Of a stretch of 64,000 nucleotides of DNA, positions 1 through 8,497 are shown one piece after another. Each line of letters starts with the position of its first letter. The stretch's first letter is position 1. The stretch lies in NCBI RefSeq assembly GCF_016863615.1, contig NZ_BOPF01000019.1:168781-232780 (forward strand), in the 5' to 3' direction. The translations under genes were made by a program, and so were the position numbers. The notes beneath the pieces are model-generated. The model had not been told where the DNA came from and ran no database searches. It worked only from the letters and a program-made list of their open reading frames with translations. The stretch is from Virgisporangium aliadipatigenens (GTDB lineage: Bacteria > Actinomycetota > Actinomycetes > Mycobacteriales > Micromonosporaceae).

Positions 1-1205
1 CCGCTCAGCCGGTTGCGGCTGGTCACCAGCGTCACGCAGGACGCCGAGTTGGACAGCAGCTGCCGCACCTGTGTGCTGTCGCGGGCGTTGTCCACCACGA
101 CCAGGACGGCGCGGTCAACGACGAGGTCGTCGAACAATTCGCGGCGTTCGTCGGTGTCGCGCGGGACGCGGTCGGCCGGCACGCCGAGCGCGGTCAGGAA
201 ACGGCGCAGGGCCGCGTGCGGCTCGACGGGCGGTCCGGCGCCGAAGGCATTGGCGTTCACAAATATCTGGCCGTCCGGGAAGCGACCCCGGCGCAGGTGC
301 GCCCAGTGGACCGCGAGCGTGGTCTTGCCGACGCCGGGCATCCCGGAAAGGACGATCAGGTTGGTGTCGGCCTCGTCCAGTTCGACCAGAAGCTCCTTGC
401 GGCCCGCGAAGTCGAAGATCGACTTCGGTAGCTGCCGCGGTACGGGCGCCGGGTTTCTTCCCCGGACCGTCGCGGGCGGGAGGTCGACCGTGGGTTCCAG
501 CCGCATCCGTTGCCGGTATCTTCGGCGGAACGTCGCCAGGAAGGCCCGCGCCTCGTCGTCCCGATCCAGGGCGCACAGGGCCTCGATCCAGTGGCGGGCG
601 ATCGTCTCGTCGACGGGATGCTCCCGCACCAACGGATCCAGCAGCGCGAACGCCCGCTCCGGCAGCCCGCCGCGCAGCTGGCTCTCGGCGAGCAGCTTCT
701 GCGCCCCGAGCCGCTCCTCCGCGATGCGGGTGCGCAACGCCTCGGCCCGCGCACCACGCAGGTCGGCGAGCGGCTCGTCCCGCCACAGCGCCACGGCCTC
801 GCCCAGCAGCGCGACGGCGGTGTCGTGGCGGCGGCGCGCGGACGCCTCCCGCGCCCGCGCGACGAGCCGGCCGAACCGGTGGAAGTCCACGCTCTCCGGC
901 TCCACGGCGAGGCGGTAGGCGCCGCTGCCGGGGATGCGGGTCAGTGCGTTGTCCAGCCCGACCTCGGCCAGAACGCCGCGAATGCGGCTCACCAGCGGGT
1001 ACAGGGCCTGCGGGGTGCCGCGGGCGCTCCAAAGGTGTTCGACCAGGGTGTCGATGCGCACCGGCGCACCCAGGTGGTAGAGCAGGACGGCGAGCAGCGC
1101 GCGCTGCTTGGCGACGCCGAGCGGCACCTGTTCGCCGTCCACGTACAGGGCCGTTCGGCCGAGAATGACGAACTCCACCGGGACCACCCCCGCATCGAGT
1201 CTCAC
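1..1205 (-). CDS. AfsR-like SARP regulator with NB-ARC ATPase, 5' part
   Basis: The gene starts at a GTG (1205-1203) and runs off the left edge of the window, so only about 401 N-terminal residues are seen. Residues about 8-100 form the OmpR/SARP-type winged helix (VPLGVAKQRALLAVLL). About 100-240 form the bacterial transcriptional activation (BTAD) helical repeats. About 255 onward is an NB-ARC ATPase with a Walker A GMPGVGKTT near residue 290 and a Walker B-like VLVVVDNARD near 368. AfsR-type proteins bind direct repeats upstream of secondary-metabolism or developmental genes, and the ATPase acts as a switch. It is divergent from the nucleosidase-like gene at 1361, with 155 bases between them. 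No biosynthetic cluster is visible to the right; targets may lie to the left of the window. A C-terminal TPR region is expected but not seen. Confidence 0.87.
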   Translation of the reverse strand, partial: MRLDAGVVPVEFVILGRTALYVDGEQVPLGVAKQRALLAVLLYHLGAPVRIDTLVEHLWSARGTPQALYPLVSRIRGVLAEVGLDNALTRIPGSGAYRLAVEPESVDFHRFGRLVARAREASARRRHDTAVALLGEAVALWRDEPLADLRGARAEALRTRIAEERLGAQKLLAESQLRGGLPERAFALLDPLVREHPVDETIARHWIEALCALDRDDEARAFLATFRRRYRQRMRLEPTVDLPPATVRGRNPAPVPRQLPKSIFDFAGRKELLVELDEADTNLIVLSGMPGVGKTTLAVHWAHLRRGRFPDGQIFVNANAFGAGPPVEPHAALRRFLTALGVPADRVPRDTDERRELFDDLVVDRAVLVVVDNARDSTQVRQLLSNSASCVTLVTSRNRLS

Positions 1206-1360
1206 TGCGTAGTCGAACGACTCCAAGGCGTATTTACACATTGCGCTAGATCTGACAGGACGCCGACCAGGCGGTTTACCAACGGATCGCAAGCCGGCGG
1301 CAAGGTTCGCCGCAACCGCGCACCGCACGCTTCGACGACAACCGATGTAAGGAGCGGGAA

Positions 1361-2359
1361 ATGCGCGATATCGACGTGGTCGTGGTGACGGCGCTGCGAC
1401 ACGAGCACGAGGCGGTGATCCGGGCGGCCGGCGCCCGCGTCGACCGGTGGACCCACCACGACCGGGACCGCAGCACCCCGTACCTCGCGGGCACCTACGC
1501 GTCGGGCGGACGCGCGTTCACGGTGGCCGTGGCGCGGGCCACCCGGATGGGCCTGCCGGCGGCCGCGTCGGTGGCCGCGAGCCTGGTCGAACGCCTGCAC
1601 CCGCGCTGCCTCGCCATGAGCGGCGTGTGCGCCGGCAACCCCGCGGAGGTGGCGCTGGGCGACGTGATCGTGGCGGACCTGGCGTTCTCCTACGGCGAGG
1701 GCAAGCGCACGGCCGGCGGGCTGATCCCGGACCACCGGCACCTGACGATGCCCGACTCCTGGGTGCGCGCCGCGCAGGACCTGTCGCCGCGCGGGCTGCC
1801 CAGCCACGCCGAGCCGACCGAGCGCGACTCGGCGCGCTGGCTCCTGGAGCGCCTGTCGCACACCGCGGAACCCTGGCGGCATCCCGCGTGGCACCGGTAC
1901 GGCCCCTGGCATCGCGTGCTGCCCGCGCTGGAGTCCGGCGGCCTGCTCACGTGGAGCGCCGACGGCGCCGCGCTCACGCCGGACGGTCGGGTGCTCGTGC
2001 AGCGCGAACGCCATCACACGGCGGTGCGACGCATGCCGTTCGCCGTCGCCGTGGGGCCGATCGCGAGCGGGTCGGCGGTGGTCGACGACGGGCGGGTGTG
2101 GCGGCGGCTGCGCACCTCCGGCGTGCGACCCGTCCTCGGGGTGGAACTCGAGGCGGCCGGCATCGCGACCGTCGCACATCGGCTGGACGTGCCGTTCTGG
2201 GCGGTGGTGAAGGGCGTGGCCGATCACGCCGACACGCGCAAGGACGACCGGTACGTGCCGTTCGCCGCGACGGCCGCGGCCGAGGTGCTGTGGCGGCTGC
2301 TCGCCGACCGGCTGCTCAGCGGGCGGGCGCTCGATCGGGCGGCGGCGCAGACGCGTTGA
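1361..2359 (+). CDS. MTAN/PNP-fold nucleoside phosphorylase-like protein with inserted domain
   Basis: A 332-residue protein of the nucleoside phosphorylase/MTA-SAH nucleosidase superfamily, which cleaves N-glycosidic bonds of nucleosides. Seen: N-terminal strand VVVVTALRHEHEAV; glycine-containing segment LAMSGVCAGNPAEVALGDVIVAD (residues about 84-106); the ribose-binding VELEAAG (261-267, like VEMEA in MTAN); and KGVADHAD (284-291), where D288 fits the catalytic Asp. Residues about 135-225 interrupt the fold with a segment rich in Trp, Arg and His that ends in a hairpin-like LLTWSADGAALTPDGR, resembling a winged-helix wing (inference). Such versions are known in actinobacteria as conflict-type or STAND-associated effectors rather than salvage enzymes. 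Start chosen at the ATG after GGAGCGGGAA. Its neighbour is a divergent NB-ARC regulator. Confidence 0.75.
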   Translation: MRDIDVVVVTALRHEHEAVIRAAGARVDRWTHHDRDRSTPYLAGTYASGGRAFTVAVARATRMGLPAAASVAASLVERLHPRCLAMSGVCAGNPAEVALGDVIVADLAFSYGEGKRTAGGLIPDHRHLTMPDSWVRAAQDLSPRGLPSHAEPTERDSARWLLERLSHTAEPWRHPAWHRYGPWHRVLPALESGGLLTWSADGAALTPDGRVLVQRERHHTAVRRMPFAVAVGPIASGSAVVDDGRVWRRLRTSGVRPVLGVELEAAGIATVAHRLDVPFWAVVKGVADHADTRKDDRYVPFAATAAAEVLWRLLADRLLSGRALDRAAAQTR

Positions 2360-2462
2360 ACGCGCCGGGCAGGTGGAGGCCCGTGATAGGTGGCACGCGT
2401 ACGAGGGCGCTTCTCGACCATTGCCCGAATTCTGGCAGGCCCCGGGTCGACGTCCGCGCGGA

Positions 2463-2493
2463 GCTGAAAATTTCAGCGAATCTGAATATTTCA
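2463..2493. promoter_or_regulatory. Two related palindromes upstream of the LPMO gene
   Basis: A perfect dyad GCTGAAAATTTCAGC (2463-2477) is followed by a degenerate copy TCTGAATATTTCA (2481-2493), 18 bases apart. Both share CTGAA-N3-TTCA. They lie 110-140 bases before the LPMO start in an AT-richer patch, so they are good operator candidates. No cognate regulator is identified. Confidence 0.45.
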
Positions 2494-2570
2494 CAAGTAC
2501 TCGCACTTACTAGATCAATATGGACATCCACCCAAGCGAATGCAAGACTGACGAAACCCCCAAGCAATGA

Positions 2571-2586
2571 TCTTCGATATCGAAGA
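2571..2586. promoter_or_regulatory. Perfect 16-base palindrome before the LPMO ribosome binding site
   Basis: TCTTCGATATCGAAGA is a perfect 8+8 palindrome ending three bases before the GGAGG of the LPMO gene. At this place it could be an operator overlapping the transcription start or an RNA hairpin that hides the ribosome binding site. The function is inferred from position only. Confidence 0.45.
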
Positions 2587-2601
2587 AACGGAGGATCCAA
2601 C

Positions 2602-3270
2602 GTGCCCTCTCACACCCCCGGACACGTCGGTAAGAGATTCCGCAGGCCGCTCCAGGCGCTTCTCCTGGCGCTCGGCCTGGTAGCCGCACTTGCACCCTGG
2701 TCCGGCTCGGCCCAGGCCCACGGCACGATCATCAACCCCGCCACCCGCGCGTACCAGTGCTGGCAGAAGTGGGGCAGCAACCACATGAGCCCGAACATGC
2801 CGTCCGAGGACCCCATGTGTTACCAGGCCTTCCAGGCCAACCCGGACACCATGTGGAACTGGATGAGCGCGCTGCGGGACGGCCTCGGCGCGCAGTTCCA
2901 GGCCAGGACCCCGGACGGGACGCTCTGCAGCAACAACCTGTCCCGCAACAACAGCCTGAACACCCCGGGGCAGTGGAAGGTGACCAACGTCAGTCGCACC
3001 TTCACGGCGCAGCTGTACGACCAGGCCAGCCACGGTGCCGACTACTTCAAGGTCTACATCAGCAAGAACGGTTTCGACCCGACCACCCAGCGCCTCGGGT
3101 GGGGCAACCTCGATCTGATCCTGACGACCGGCCGGTACGCGCCGTCGCAGAACATCTCGTTCAGCGTCAACGCCTCCAACTACACCGGGCGTCGCGTGCT
3201 GTTCTTCATCTGGCAGGCCTCGCACCTCGACCAGGCCTACATGTGGTGCAGCGACGTCAACGTCACCTGA
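2602..3270 (+). CDS. Secreted lytic polysaccharide monooxygenase, AA10 (chitin/cellulose-active)
   Basis: A 222-residue secreted copper enzyme that oxidatively cleaves crystalline chitin or cellulose. The GTG start at 2602 is set by GGAGG seven bases upstream. Residues 1-39 are a signal peptide with positive KRFRR, hydrophobic core and AQA cleavage site, leaving His40 as the mature N terminus (HGTIINP). His40 and His144 (QASHGADYF) form the histidine brace; the conserved C-terminal block is SHLDQAYMWCSDV, with Tyr213 at the place of the usual axial Phe (inferred by alignment). Cysteines 53, 73, 109 and 216 can form disulfides. There is no separate binding module, so it is a single-domain AA10. 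The gene stands alone, with palindromes before it and a strong hairpin after it, suggesting its own regulation. Chitin versus cellulose specificity cannot be read with certainty. Confidence 0.93.
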   Translation: MPSHTPGHVGKRFRRPLQALLLALGLVAALAPWSGSAQAHGTIINPATRAYQCWQKWGSNHMSPNMPSEDPMCYQAFQANPDTMWNWMSALRDGLGAQFQARTPDGTLCSNNLSRNNSLNTPGQWKVTNVSRTFTAQLYDQASHGADYFKVYISKNGFDPTTQRLGWGNLDLILTTGRYAPSQNISFSVNASNYTGRRVLFFIWQASHLDQAYMWCSDVNVT

Positions 3271-3287
3271 TCGACCGCTGATCGGAC

Positions 3288-3316
3288 GCCGGCCCGGGAC
3301 CCGCTCCCGGGCCGGC
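3288..3316 (+). terminator. Hairpin terminator after LPMO
   Basis: GCCGGCCCGGGA (3288-3299), a five-base loop and the exact complement (3305-3316), followed by GTTTCC. A 12-base perfect stem 17 bases after the stop fits a rho-independent terminator of the GC-rich actinobacterial kind. Confidence 0.8.
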
Positions 3317-3430
3317 GTTTCCGCGTCGTTCGGGAGTGGGACAGGTTGTACCAGGCAGGCCCGTGGCCACCCCCGCAACAATCGGAGCGTGGTCCCGCTC
3401 CCGGGATCCCGGGAGAAGGGTTGACGACGG

Positions 3431-3889
3431 ATGGATCGACGGAGTTTGTTGGCCGGCGGCGGAGCGGCCACAGCCACGTTCGCGGCCGCGCTGACCTCGG
3501 GCGCTTCGGAGCGGTTCCGGCCCGGGCGGGGCAAGCCCGAGGTGGTGGAACGCCTCGAGCGGGCCATGAGCAGCGGGGACGCCGACAAGGTGGCGGCCTG
3601 CTTCGCCGTCGACTTCACGGTCGTGACGCCGCTGCACCCGTCGCGTGGCTTCACCGGCAACGCGCAGGTCCGCAAGAACTGGGCCGGGATCTTCGCCCTG
3701 GTGCCTGACCACAAGGGACGGCTCCTGCGGTGGAGTCGCGGCGCGGACGGCAGCATCTGGACGGAGTGGTCGATGACCGGGACCACTGTCGCCGGCGCGC
3801 CTTACCGTGCCGGCGGACCGGCCATTCTCACCGTCGAGCACGGGGTGATCGCCGCGGCCCGGTTCTACCTGGATCAGGTCGGCGAGTGA
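3431..3889 (+). CDS. SnoaL/NTF2-like protein with Tat-like signal
   Basis: A 152-residue protein. Residues 1-25 (MDRRSLLAGGGAATA...) carry a twin-arginine and a hydrophobic stretch, so export by the Tat path, perhaps as a membrane-anchored protein, is likely. Residues about 35-150 match the cone-shaped SnoaL/NTF2 fold: helix PEVVERLERAMSSGDADKVAACFAVDFTVVTP, then alternating strands. This fold serves polyketide cyclases, isomerases and many unknown small-molecule binders. No catalytic residues can be assigned. It is a single gene; the following glycosyltransferase begins 90 bases later. Confidence 0.65.
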   Translation: MDRRSLLAGGGAATATFAAALTSGASERFRPGRGKPEVVERLERAMSSGDADKVAACFAVDFTVVTPLHPSRGFTGNAQVRKNWAGIFALVPDHKGRLLRWSRGADGSIWTEWSMTGTTVAGAPYRAGGPAILTVEHGVIAAARFYLDQVGE

Positions 3890-3979
3890 GCGTCGCCGGT
3901 GCACCGCCTACGGATTCCACCAATCCCCGGCGGGGTCCGTCGTCGACGCCGTGCCGCACCACCTACGGTCGCTCACATC

Positions 3980-5254
3980 ATGGCGAACATCATCGTGGCG
4001 GCACCGCCCATCACCGGCGAGGTCATGCCGCTACTGCACCTGGCCCGACAGCTCTCCGACCGGGGTCACCGGATCGCCTTCCTGACCGGCAGTCGCTTTC
4101 GCGGCCCGGTGCGCGACGCCGGCCTGGAGCACGTGGCGTTGACCGGCAGGGCCGACTACGACCTGGCGGAACTCATCGCCGCACGGGACACGGCCGGTCT
4201 GCCGTCGGGCGCGGCGCGGCGCAACTTCAACTGGATCGAGCTGTTCGTCGAACCGATGCCGGACCAGTATCGGGCGCTTCAACGGCTGCTCGAGGAGGAT
4301 CCGCAGCGGTGTCTGATCGCCAACACGATGTTCCTCGGCGCGATGCCCGCCGCCGTGGGCGCACCGGGACGCCGTCCGCGGCGCTGGGTCGCGGTCAGCG
4401 CCGTCCCGCTGATTCTCAGCAGTGACGACACCACGTATTTCGGGCCGGTGAAGGTCGGCCCCGGTGCGGACCAGAGAGCCGCCAACCGTGCCGCGAACGC
4501 CGCGCACGCGGCCGATCTCGGCCCGACGCAGCAACGCCTGAACGCGCTGCTGTCCACGCTGGGCGCCACGGCCCGCAGCGCGCGCATCGGGGACGAGATC
4601 GTCACGCTCGCCGACGCGACGGCGGTGCTCAGCGTTCCGGGGTTCGAGTTCGCCCGTTCGGACCTGCCGGGCAATGTGCACCTCGTCGGTGTGGTGCCCG
4701 CTCAGGAACCCGACGGCTGGCGGCCTCCCGCGTGGTGGGCAGAGTTGGACGGCAGCCGTCCCGTCGTGGTCGTGACCCAGGGGACGGTCGCCAACCAGGA
4801 TCTGTCCCAGTTGGTGGAGCCGACGCTTCGGTCCCTTTCCGGTCGGGAGCTGACCGTGGTCGCGGCGTTGGGGCAGGACCCGTCGGCACTGACCATCCCG
4901 GTGCCGGCGAACGCGCGGGTGGAGCGGTTCATCCCGTTCAGCGCGCTGCTGCCGAAGGCCGACGTGCTGATCACCAACGGTGGCGCGGGAGGCACCCATC
5001 AGGCGCTCGCCGCCGGCGTGCCGGTGATCATGGCCGGTACCAGCGAGGACAAGCCGGCCAACGCGGCACGGGTCGCTCATCACCGGCTCGGCATCGACCT
5101 GGCGACCGCCACGCCGTCGCCGGAGGCCGTCGGGAACGCCGTCACGCAGGTACTCGCCGACGCGGACATCCGGGAGAACGTGCGCCGTCTGGCGAAGGTG
5201 TACACCGAGTACGACGCGGTGGAGCGCATCGAGCGCCTGACCGTCGGCCGTTGA
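3980..5254 (+). CDS. GT1 (UGT/MGT-type) glycosyltransferase
   Basis: A 424-residue GT-B glycosyltransferase of the kind that moves a sugar from an NDP-sugar to a small hydrophobic acceptor such as a macrolide or aglycone. The N-terminal acceptor domain starts IIVAAPPITGEVMPLLHLARQLSDRGHRI. The C-terminal donor domain has VVVVTQGTVANQD (about 270-282) and the signature NGGAGGTHQALAAGVPVI (about 335-352), which in most relatives reads HGG; here an Asn replaces the His. The ATG at 3980 is preferred over an in-frame start at 3899 because the family begins at this motif. No biosynthetic cluster surrounds it, so it could be a resistance or detoxifying enzyme. The substrate is unknown. Confidence 0.85.
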   Translation: MANIIVAAPPITGEVMPLLHLARQLSDRGHRIAFLTGSRFRGPVRDAGLEHVALTGRADYDLAELIAARDTAGLPSGAARRNFNWIELFVEPMPDQYRALQRLLEEDPQRCLIANTMFLGAMPAAVGAPGRRPRRWVAVSAVPLILSSDDTTYFGPVKVGPGADQRAANRAANAAHAADLGPTQQRLNALLSTLGATARSARIGDEIVTLADATAVLSVPGFEFARSDLPGNVHLVGVVPAQEPDGWRPPAWWAELDGSRPVVVVTQGTVANQDLSQLVEPTLRSLSGRELTVVAALGQDPSALTIPVPANARVERFIPFSALLPKADVLITNGGAGGTHQALAAGVPVIMAGTSEDKPANAARVAHHRLGIDLATATPSPEAVGNAVTQVLADADIRENVRRLAKVYTEYDAVERIERLTVGR

Positions 5255-5295
5255 GCCATCGCCCGCAGGTGTGGATCCGCACGTGAGGGTTTCCT

Positions 5296-5317
5296 CGGCG
5301 GTGCGCGCCCACCGCCG
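5296..5317. terminator. Bidirectional hairpin between convergent genes
   Basis: CGGCGGTG (5296-5303), loop CGCGCC, CACCGCCG (5310-5317). It lies in the 65-base gap between the glycosyltransferase (plus) and the membrane protein (minus) and could end both transcripts. Confidence 0.5.
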
Positions 5318-5319
5318 GT

Positions 5320-5916
5320 TCAGCGGGGCATCGCCTCCTGGTAACGGCGTTTCAGCGCCTCGACCCGTTCCGGACCGCTGAACCCCTTGAACGCCCGCTC
5401 CTGATACTCGGCGGGCAGTTCGGCGCGCACCCGTTCGCGGAAGTCCTCGCCGCCGGTGATCGCCCGCACCGCGAACGGCGCACCGTCGACGACGATCGGC
5501 CCGACCAGCTTCGGCGCCACGTCGAACGGATAGCCGTCCTTGGTGAACGCGCAGGCGTGGTAGCCGTAGGCGCGGGTCACCTCGTCGACGCTGCCGGCCG
5601 TGGCGGGCTCGACCCCGTAGACCTCGGCGACGCACACCAGCCCACCCGAACGGCCGCCCAGGTCGTGCCCGTGGTCGGTGTGCTGCTGCGGGGTGGCCTT
5701 CTCCAGTTCGGTGACGACGCGCGCGGCGAGCTGGTCGGTCAGGCTGCCCGTGGCAAGAGGTGCGGCCGGCTCGCCGTCGGGCCGGCCGATGAGGGCGTAC
5801 AGGCCGGCGAGCACCAGCACCGCGGCCGTCACCGCGGCACCGATCGCGAGCCGGCCCCGCGCGGCGGTTCGCGGCGGCGGACCCGGCGGGGCGGGGGTGT
5901 CGAGGGCGGCAGACAT
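5320..5916 (-). CDS. Membrane-anchored protein of unknown function
   Basis: A 198-residue protein with a short Pro-rich cytoplasmic N terminus, one membrane helix (residues about 25-45, LAIGAAVTAAVLVLAGLYALIG) and an extracellular domain of about 150 residues. That domain contains two cysteines in LVCVAEVYG and YHACAFTKDG that may pair. The start at 5916 was chosen because longer in-frame starts run far into the divergent promoter region. I do not recognise the family. It faces the divergent GNAT gene at 6085; the 168 bases between hold both promoters. Confidence 0.65.
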   Translation of the reverse strand: MSAALDTPAPPGPPPRTAARGRLAIGAAVTAAVLVLAGLYALIGRPDGEPAAPLATGSLTDQLAARVVTELEKATPQQHTDHGHDLGGRSGGLVCVAEVYGVEPATAGSVDEVTRAYGYHACAFTKDGYPFDVAPKLVGPIVVDGAPFAVRAITGGEDFRERVRAELPAEYQERAFKGFSGPERVEALKRRYQEAMPR

Positions 5917-6084
5917 GTCAGCCAGTCTGCACACCATCCAGGCATATCGATAGCGATCGCGCCGCGGATCCACGGCGAACGGCGCATACGGCCGCCGCGG
6001 CGTGAAATGTTTCCGCCACGCGGAGCCGATCACCGGTCCCGGAAATGGGAGGACAGGCCTCGCCGGGCTCCATAGGGTGCGGTC

Positions 6085-7059
6085 GTGACCGCCGAATCGC
6101 CGGACCTCATCTGGCGTCCGCTGGCCGTGTCCGACGGCGCGGCGATGGCCGACCTGCTGAACGCGATCGACGCGGAGGACCACGTCTGGGGGCAGTACAC
6201 CGCCCAGGACGCGGCCGAGGAGCTGGACTCACCGGTCGACGACCTCCCGACGTCCACGCTGGCGGTCTTCGACGGCGCGACGATGCTCGGCTTCTCGGCG
6301 GTCCACTACAAGCCCAACGCCGAGATCGTGCACCGGGTGCACGCGGCCGGCGCCGTCCGCCCGACCCATCGTCGCCGGGGACTCGGGACGAAGCTCATGC
6401 GGCACGGGCTGGCGACCGCCCGGGCGCTGCACGCCCTGCATCACCCCACCCTCCGACTGGTCGTCGAATCCGTCTACGGCGAGCATGTGCACGGGGCCGT
6501 CGCCCTGTACCGCGCGGCGGGGATGACGGCGACGACGTGGAGCCGGCACATGAGGCATCCGCTCGGCACCGCCGTTCCCGACGTCCCGGTCCCCGACGGC
6601 CTGCGGATCGAGGGCTACACGGCCGGGACCGACGAGGAGTTCCGCGCGGTCCGCAACGAGGCCGTCCGGGACATCCCGGGCAGGTCGCAGCTCAGCGCCG
6701 AGGAGTGGAAGGTCTGGGCCGTCAACGCGAACTTCCGGCCCGAGACGAGCTTCCTGCTGCGCGACGTCGAGACCGGCACCGCGGCCGGGGTCGTCCTGGT
6801 CGTCTCGTGGGAGGCCGACACCGTGGCGACCGGCATCCGTGACGCGTACTTCAGGGTCATCGCCACGCGGCCCGCGTACGAGGGGCGCGGCGTGACCGAA
6901 GCCCTGATCTCACACACGCTCAAAACCGCGCGGGACCAGGGCTACGGACGGGCCAGCCTCAGGGTCGACGCCGACGGTTCGAGCAAGGAGTTCGGCGTCT
7001 ACGACAAAGCCGGGTTCGTCACCCACGACACCCAGGTCCACTACCGCATCGAACTCTGA
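6085..7059 (+). CDS. Tandem GNAT-family N-acetyltransferase
   Basis: A 324-residue protein with two GNAT folds. The first (residues about 8-155) has the acetyl-CoA pyrophosphate loop VRPTHRRRGLGTKLM. The second (about 175-324) has a matching but degraded loop VIATRPAYEGRGVTEALI and a typical C-terminal DKAGFV. Double-GNAT proteins of this length include MshD (mycothiol synthase) and aminoglycoside or unknown small-molecule acetyltransferases; the N-terminal sequence does not clearly mark it as MshD. The start is a GTG at 6085. It ends 13 bases before the convergent GH43 gene. Confidence 0.8.
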   Translation: MTAESPDLIWRPLAVSDGAAMADLLNAIDAEDHVWGQYTAQDAAEELDSPVDDLPTSTLAVFDGATMLGFSAVHYKPNAEIVHRVHAAGAVRPTHRRRGLGTKLMRHGLATARALHALHHPTLRLVVESVYGEHVHGAVALYRAAGMTATTWSRHMRHPLGTAVPDVPVPDGLRIEGYTAGTDEEFRAVRNEAVRDIPGRSQLSAEEWKVWAVNANFRPETSFLLRDVETGTAAGVVLVVSWEADTVATGIRDAYFRVIATRPAYEGRGVTEALISHTLKTARDQGYGRASLRVDADGSSKEFGVYDKAGFVTHDTQVHYRIEL

Positions 7060-7072
7060 CGAGGACCCGCCG

Positions 7073-8497
7073 CTACGCGACGGCCCGCCGGGTGAACTGC
7101 TGGTTCGCGCCGCTGCCGCAGCTCCACTGCAAGCCGCCCGCCCCGTCGGCGGTGGAGGCGTCGGCGATGTCGAGACACTTGCCGCTGTGCCGCGCGACCA
7201 GCCGCACGTAGCCGCCGCCCGCGTCGCGGAACTGCCACTGCTGGTTGGTTCCGCCGCCGCAGGTGTACTGCAGGACGGTGGCGCCGTCGGCGGTGGAGTT
7301 GCCGCTGACGTCGAGGCACTTGCCGCTGTGCCGCGCCACCAGCCGCACGTAGCCGTTGCCGAGATCCTGCACGGTGAAGCGCTGGTTCGTGCCGGTGCCG
7401 CAGGTGTACTGCAGGGTGCGGGCGCTGTCGGCGGTGGAGCCGGAGGTGACGTCGAGGCACTTGCCGCTGTGCCGGGCGACGAGGTTCTCCGCCGGGCCGG
7501 CAGTGGACTGCACGACGCCGGTGGCGGTGTCGATGCTCACCTGCGGCGTCCAGCTCAGCGACAGGGACGTGTTCGAGGGGAACGTCAACGGCAGCCACAC
7601 GTATTGCGAGTCGTTCACGGCGCCGTTCCACGCACCGGCCCAGCGGTCGCCGAGATAGAGGTACGAGGTCGTCGAGGTGCCCTGCACGGGCAGCACATAG
7701 GCGGCCTGCGAACCGTACGCGGTGTTGTCGCCGGCGTTCTGCAGCGCGCTCCAGGTGCCGGCCACCGAGGAGGCCGTCGCGTACTTCTGCTGGTTCGGGG
7801 CCCAGCCCGTGGCGCCGGAGGTGAGCAGGAAGTACACGCCATTGCGCTTGAACATCGCCGGCGCCTCGCGCCACGAACCCTGCCAGAGCCGGTGCAGCAG
7901 GGTGTGCACGCCGAGGTAGTCGTCGGTGAGGCGGTACACGTGCAGGTCGGCGTTCTCGTTCGCGGCGCTGATCATGTAAGCGGCGCCGTCGTCGTCGCGG
8001 AACAGCGTGATGTCGCGGGACATGTGCCCGAGCGGGCGGAAGCTGCCCCGGTACGTGTAGTTGCCGTCCACTGTGGACGATGTCGCCACGGCGGCCCGCG
8101 CTTCGCCGTAGTCGCGGCCGTTCTCCTTGTGCATCCACATGACGAACTGGCCCGTGGCGCTGTTGTAGATCACCTTGGGGCGTTCGATGTTGGCGACCGC
8201 GAGTTCGCTGTGCGACTGCTGGGTCAGCACGTTGTTGCGGAACTCCCACGTGCGCAGGTCCGTCGAGCGGTACACCGACACGTACCGGAACGTGCTGTCG
8301 GCGTTGCGGTTCTCGCCGAACCAGTAGTAGTACGCGCCGACCTTGATGACGCCGCCGCCGTGGGCGTGCACCACGTTGCCGGACGTGTCGCGGAACTGCC
8401 CGCCGTTCGGCACGGTGACCGTGGCCGCGTGGGCCGGGGCGACCGCGCACAGGGCTGCGACGAGAGCGACGACGACGACAAGCACGGCACGCCTCAT
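7073..8497 (-). CDS. Secreted GH43 exo-beta-1,3-galactanase-like enzyme with ricin-B lectin (CBM13)
   Basis: A 474-residue exported enzyme. Residues 1-24 are a signal peptide ending APAHA. Residues about 26-330 form a GH43-type five-bladed propeller with AHGGGVIKVGAYYYWFGENR, IERPKVIYN and the acid REAPAMFKRNGVYF. The usual GH43 Asp base at the first blade is absent and replaced by the AHGGG segment, as in subfamily 24 exo-beta-1,3-galactanases. Residues about 345-474 hold three ricin-type repeats, each with the QxW-like end (NQRF, NQQWQF, NQQF) and the repeated phrase VARHSGKCLDV. The substrate is probably arabinogalactan-type beta-1,3-galactan from plants (family knowledge). The ATG at 8497 was chosen because it begins the signal peptide. 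Confidence 0.85.
   Translation of the reverse strand: MRRAVLVVVVALVAALCAVAPAHAATVTVPNGGQFRDTSGNVVHAHGGGVIKVGAYYYWFGENRNADSTFRYVSVYRSTDLRTWEFRNNVLTQQSHSELAVANIERPKVIYNSATGQFVMWMHKENGRDYGEARAAVATSSTVDGNYTYRGSFRPLGHMSRDITLFRDDDGAAYMISAANENADLHVYRLTDDYLGVHTLLHRLWQGSWREAPAMFKRNGVYFLLTSGATGWAPNQQKYATASSVAGTWSALQNAGDNTAYGSQAAYVLPVQGTSTTSYLYLGDRWAGAWNGAVNDSQYVWLPLTFPSNTSLSLSWTPQVSIDTATGVVQSTAGPAENLVARHSGKCLDVTSGSTADSARTLQYTCGTGTNQRFTVQDLGNGYVRLVARHSGKCLDVSGNSTADGATVLQYTCGGGTNQQWQFRDAGGGYVRLVARHSGKCLDIADASTADGAGGLQWSCGSGANQQFTRRAVA

Noticed and set aside
3980..5254. The glycosyltransferase and AfsR-like gene as the edge of an antibiotic cluster
   Set aside because: No PKS, NRPS, terpene or sugar-nucleotide genes are visible; a cluster could exist only to the left of the window.
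5946..5961. Adjacent 8-base palindromes TATCGATA and GCGATCGC in a divergent promoter region
   Set aside because: Short, GC-biased words of this length occur by chance; no third copy or dyad spacing supports a function.
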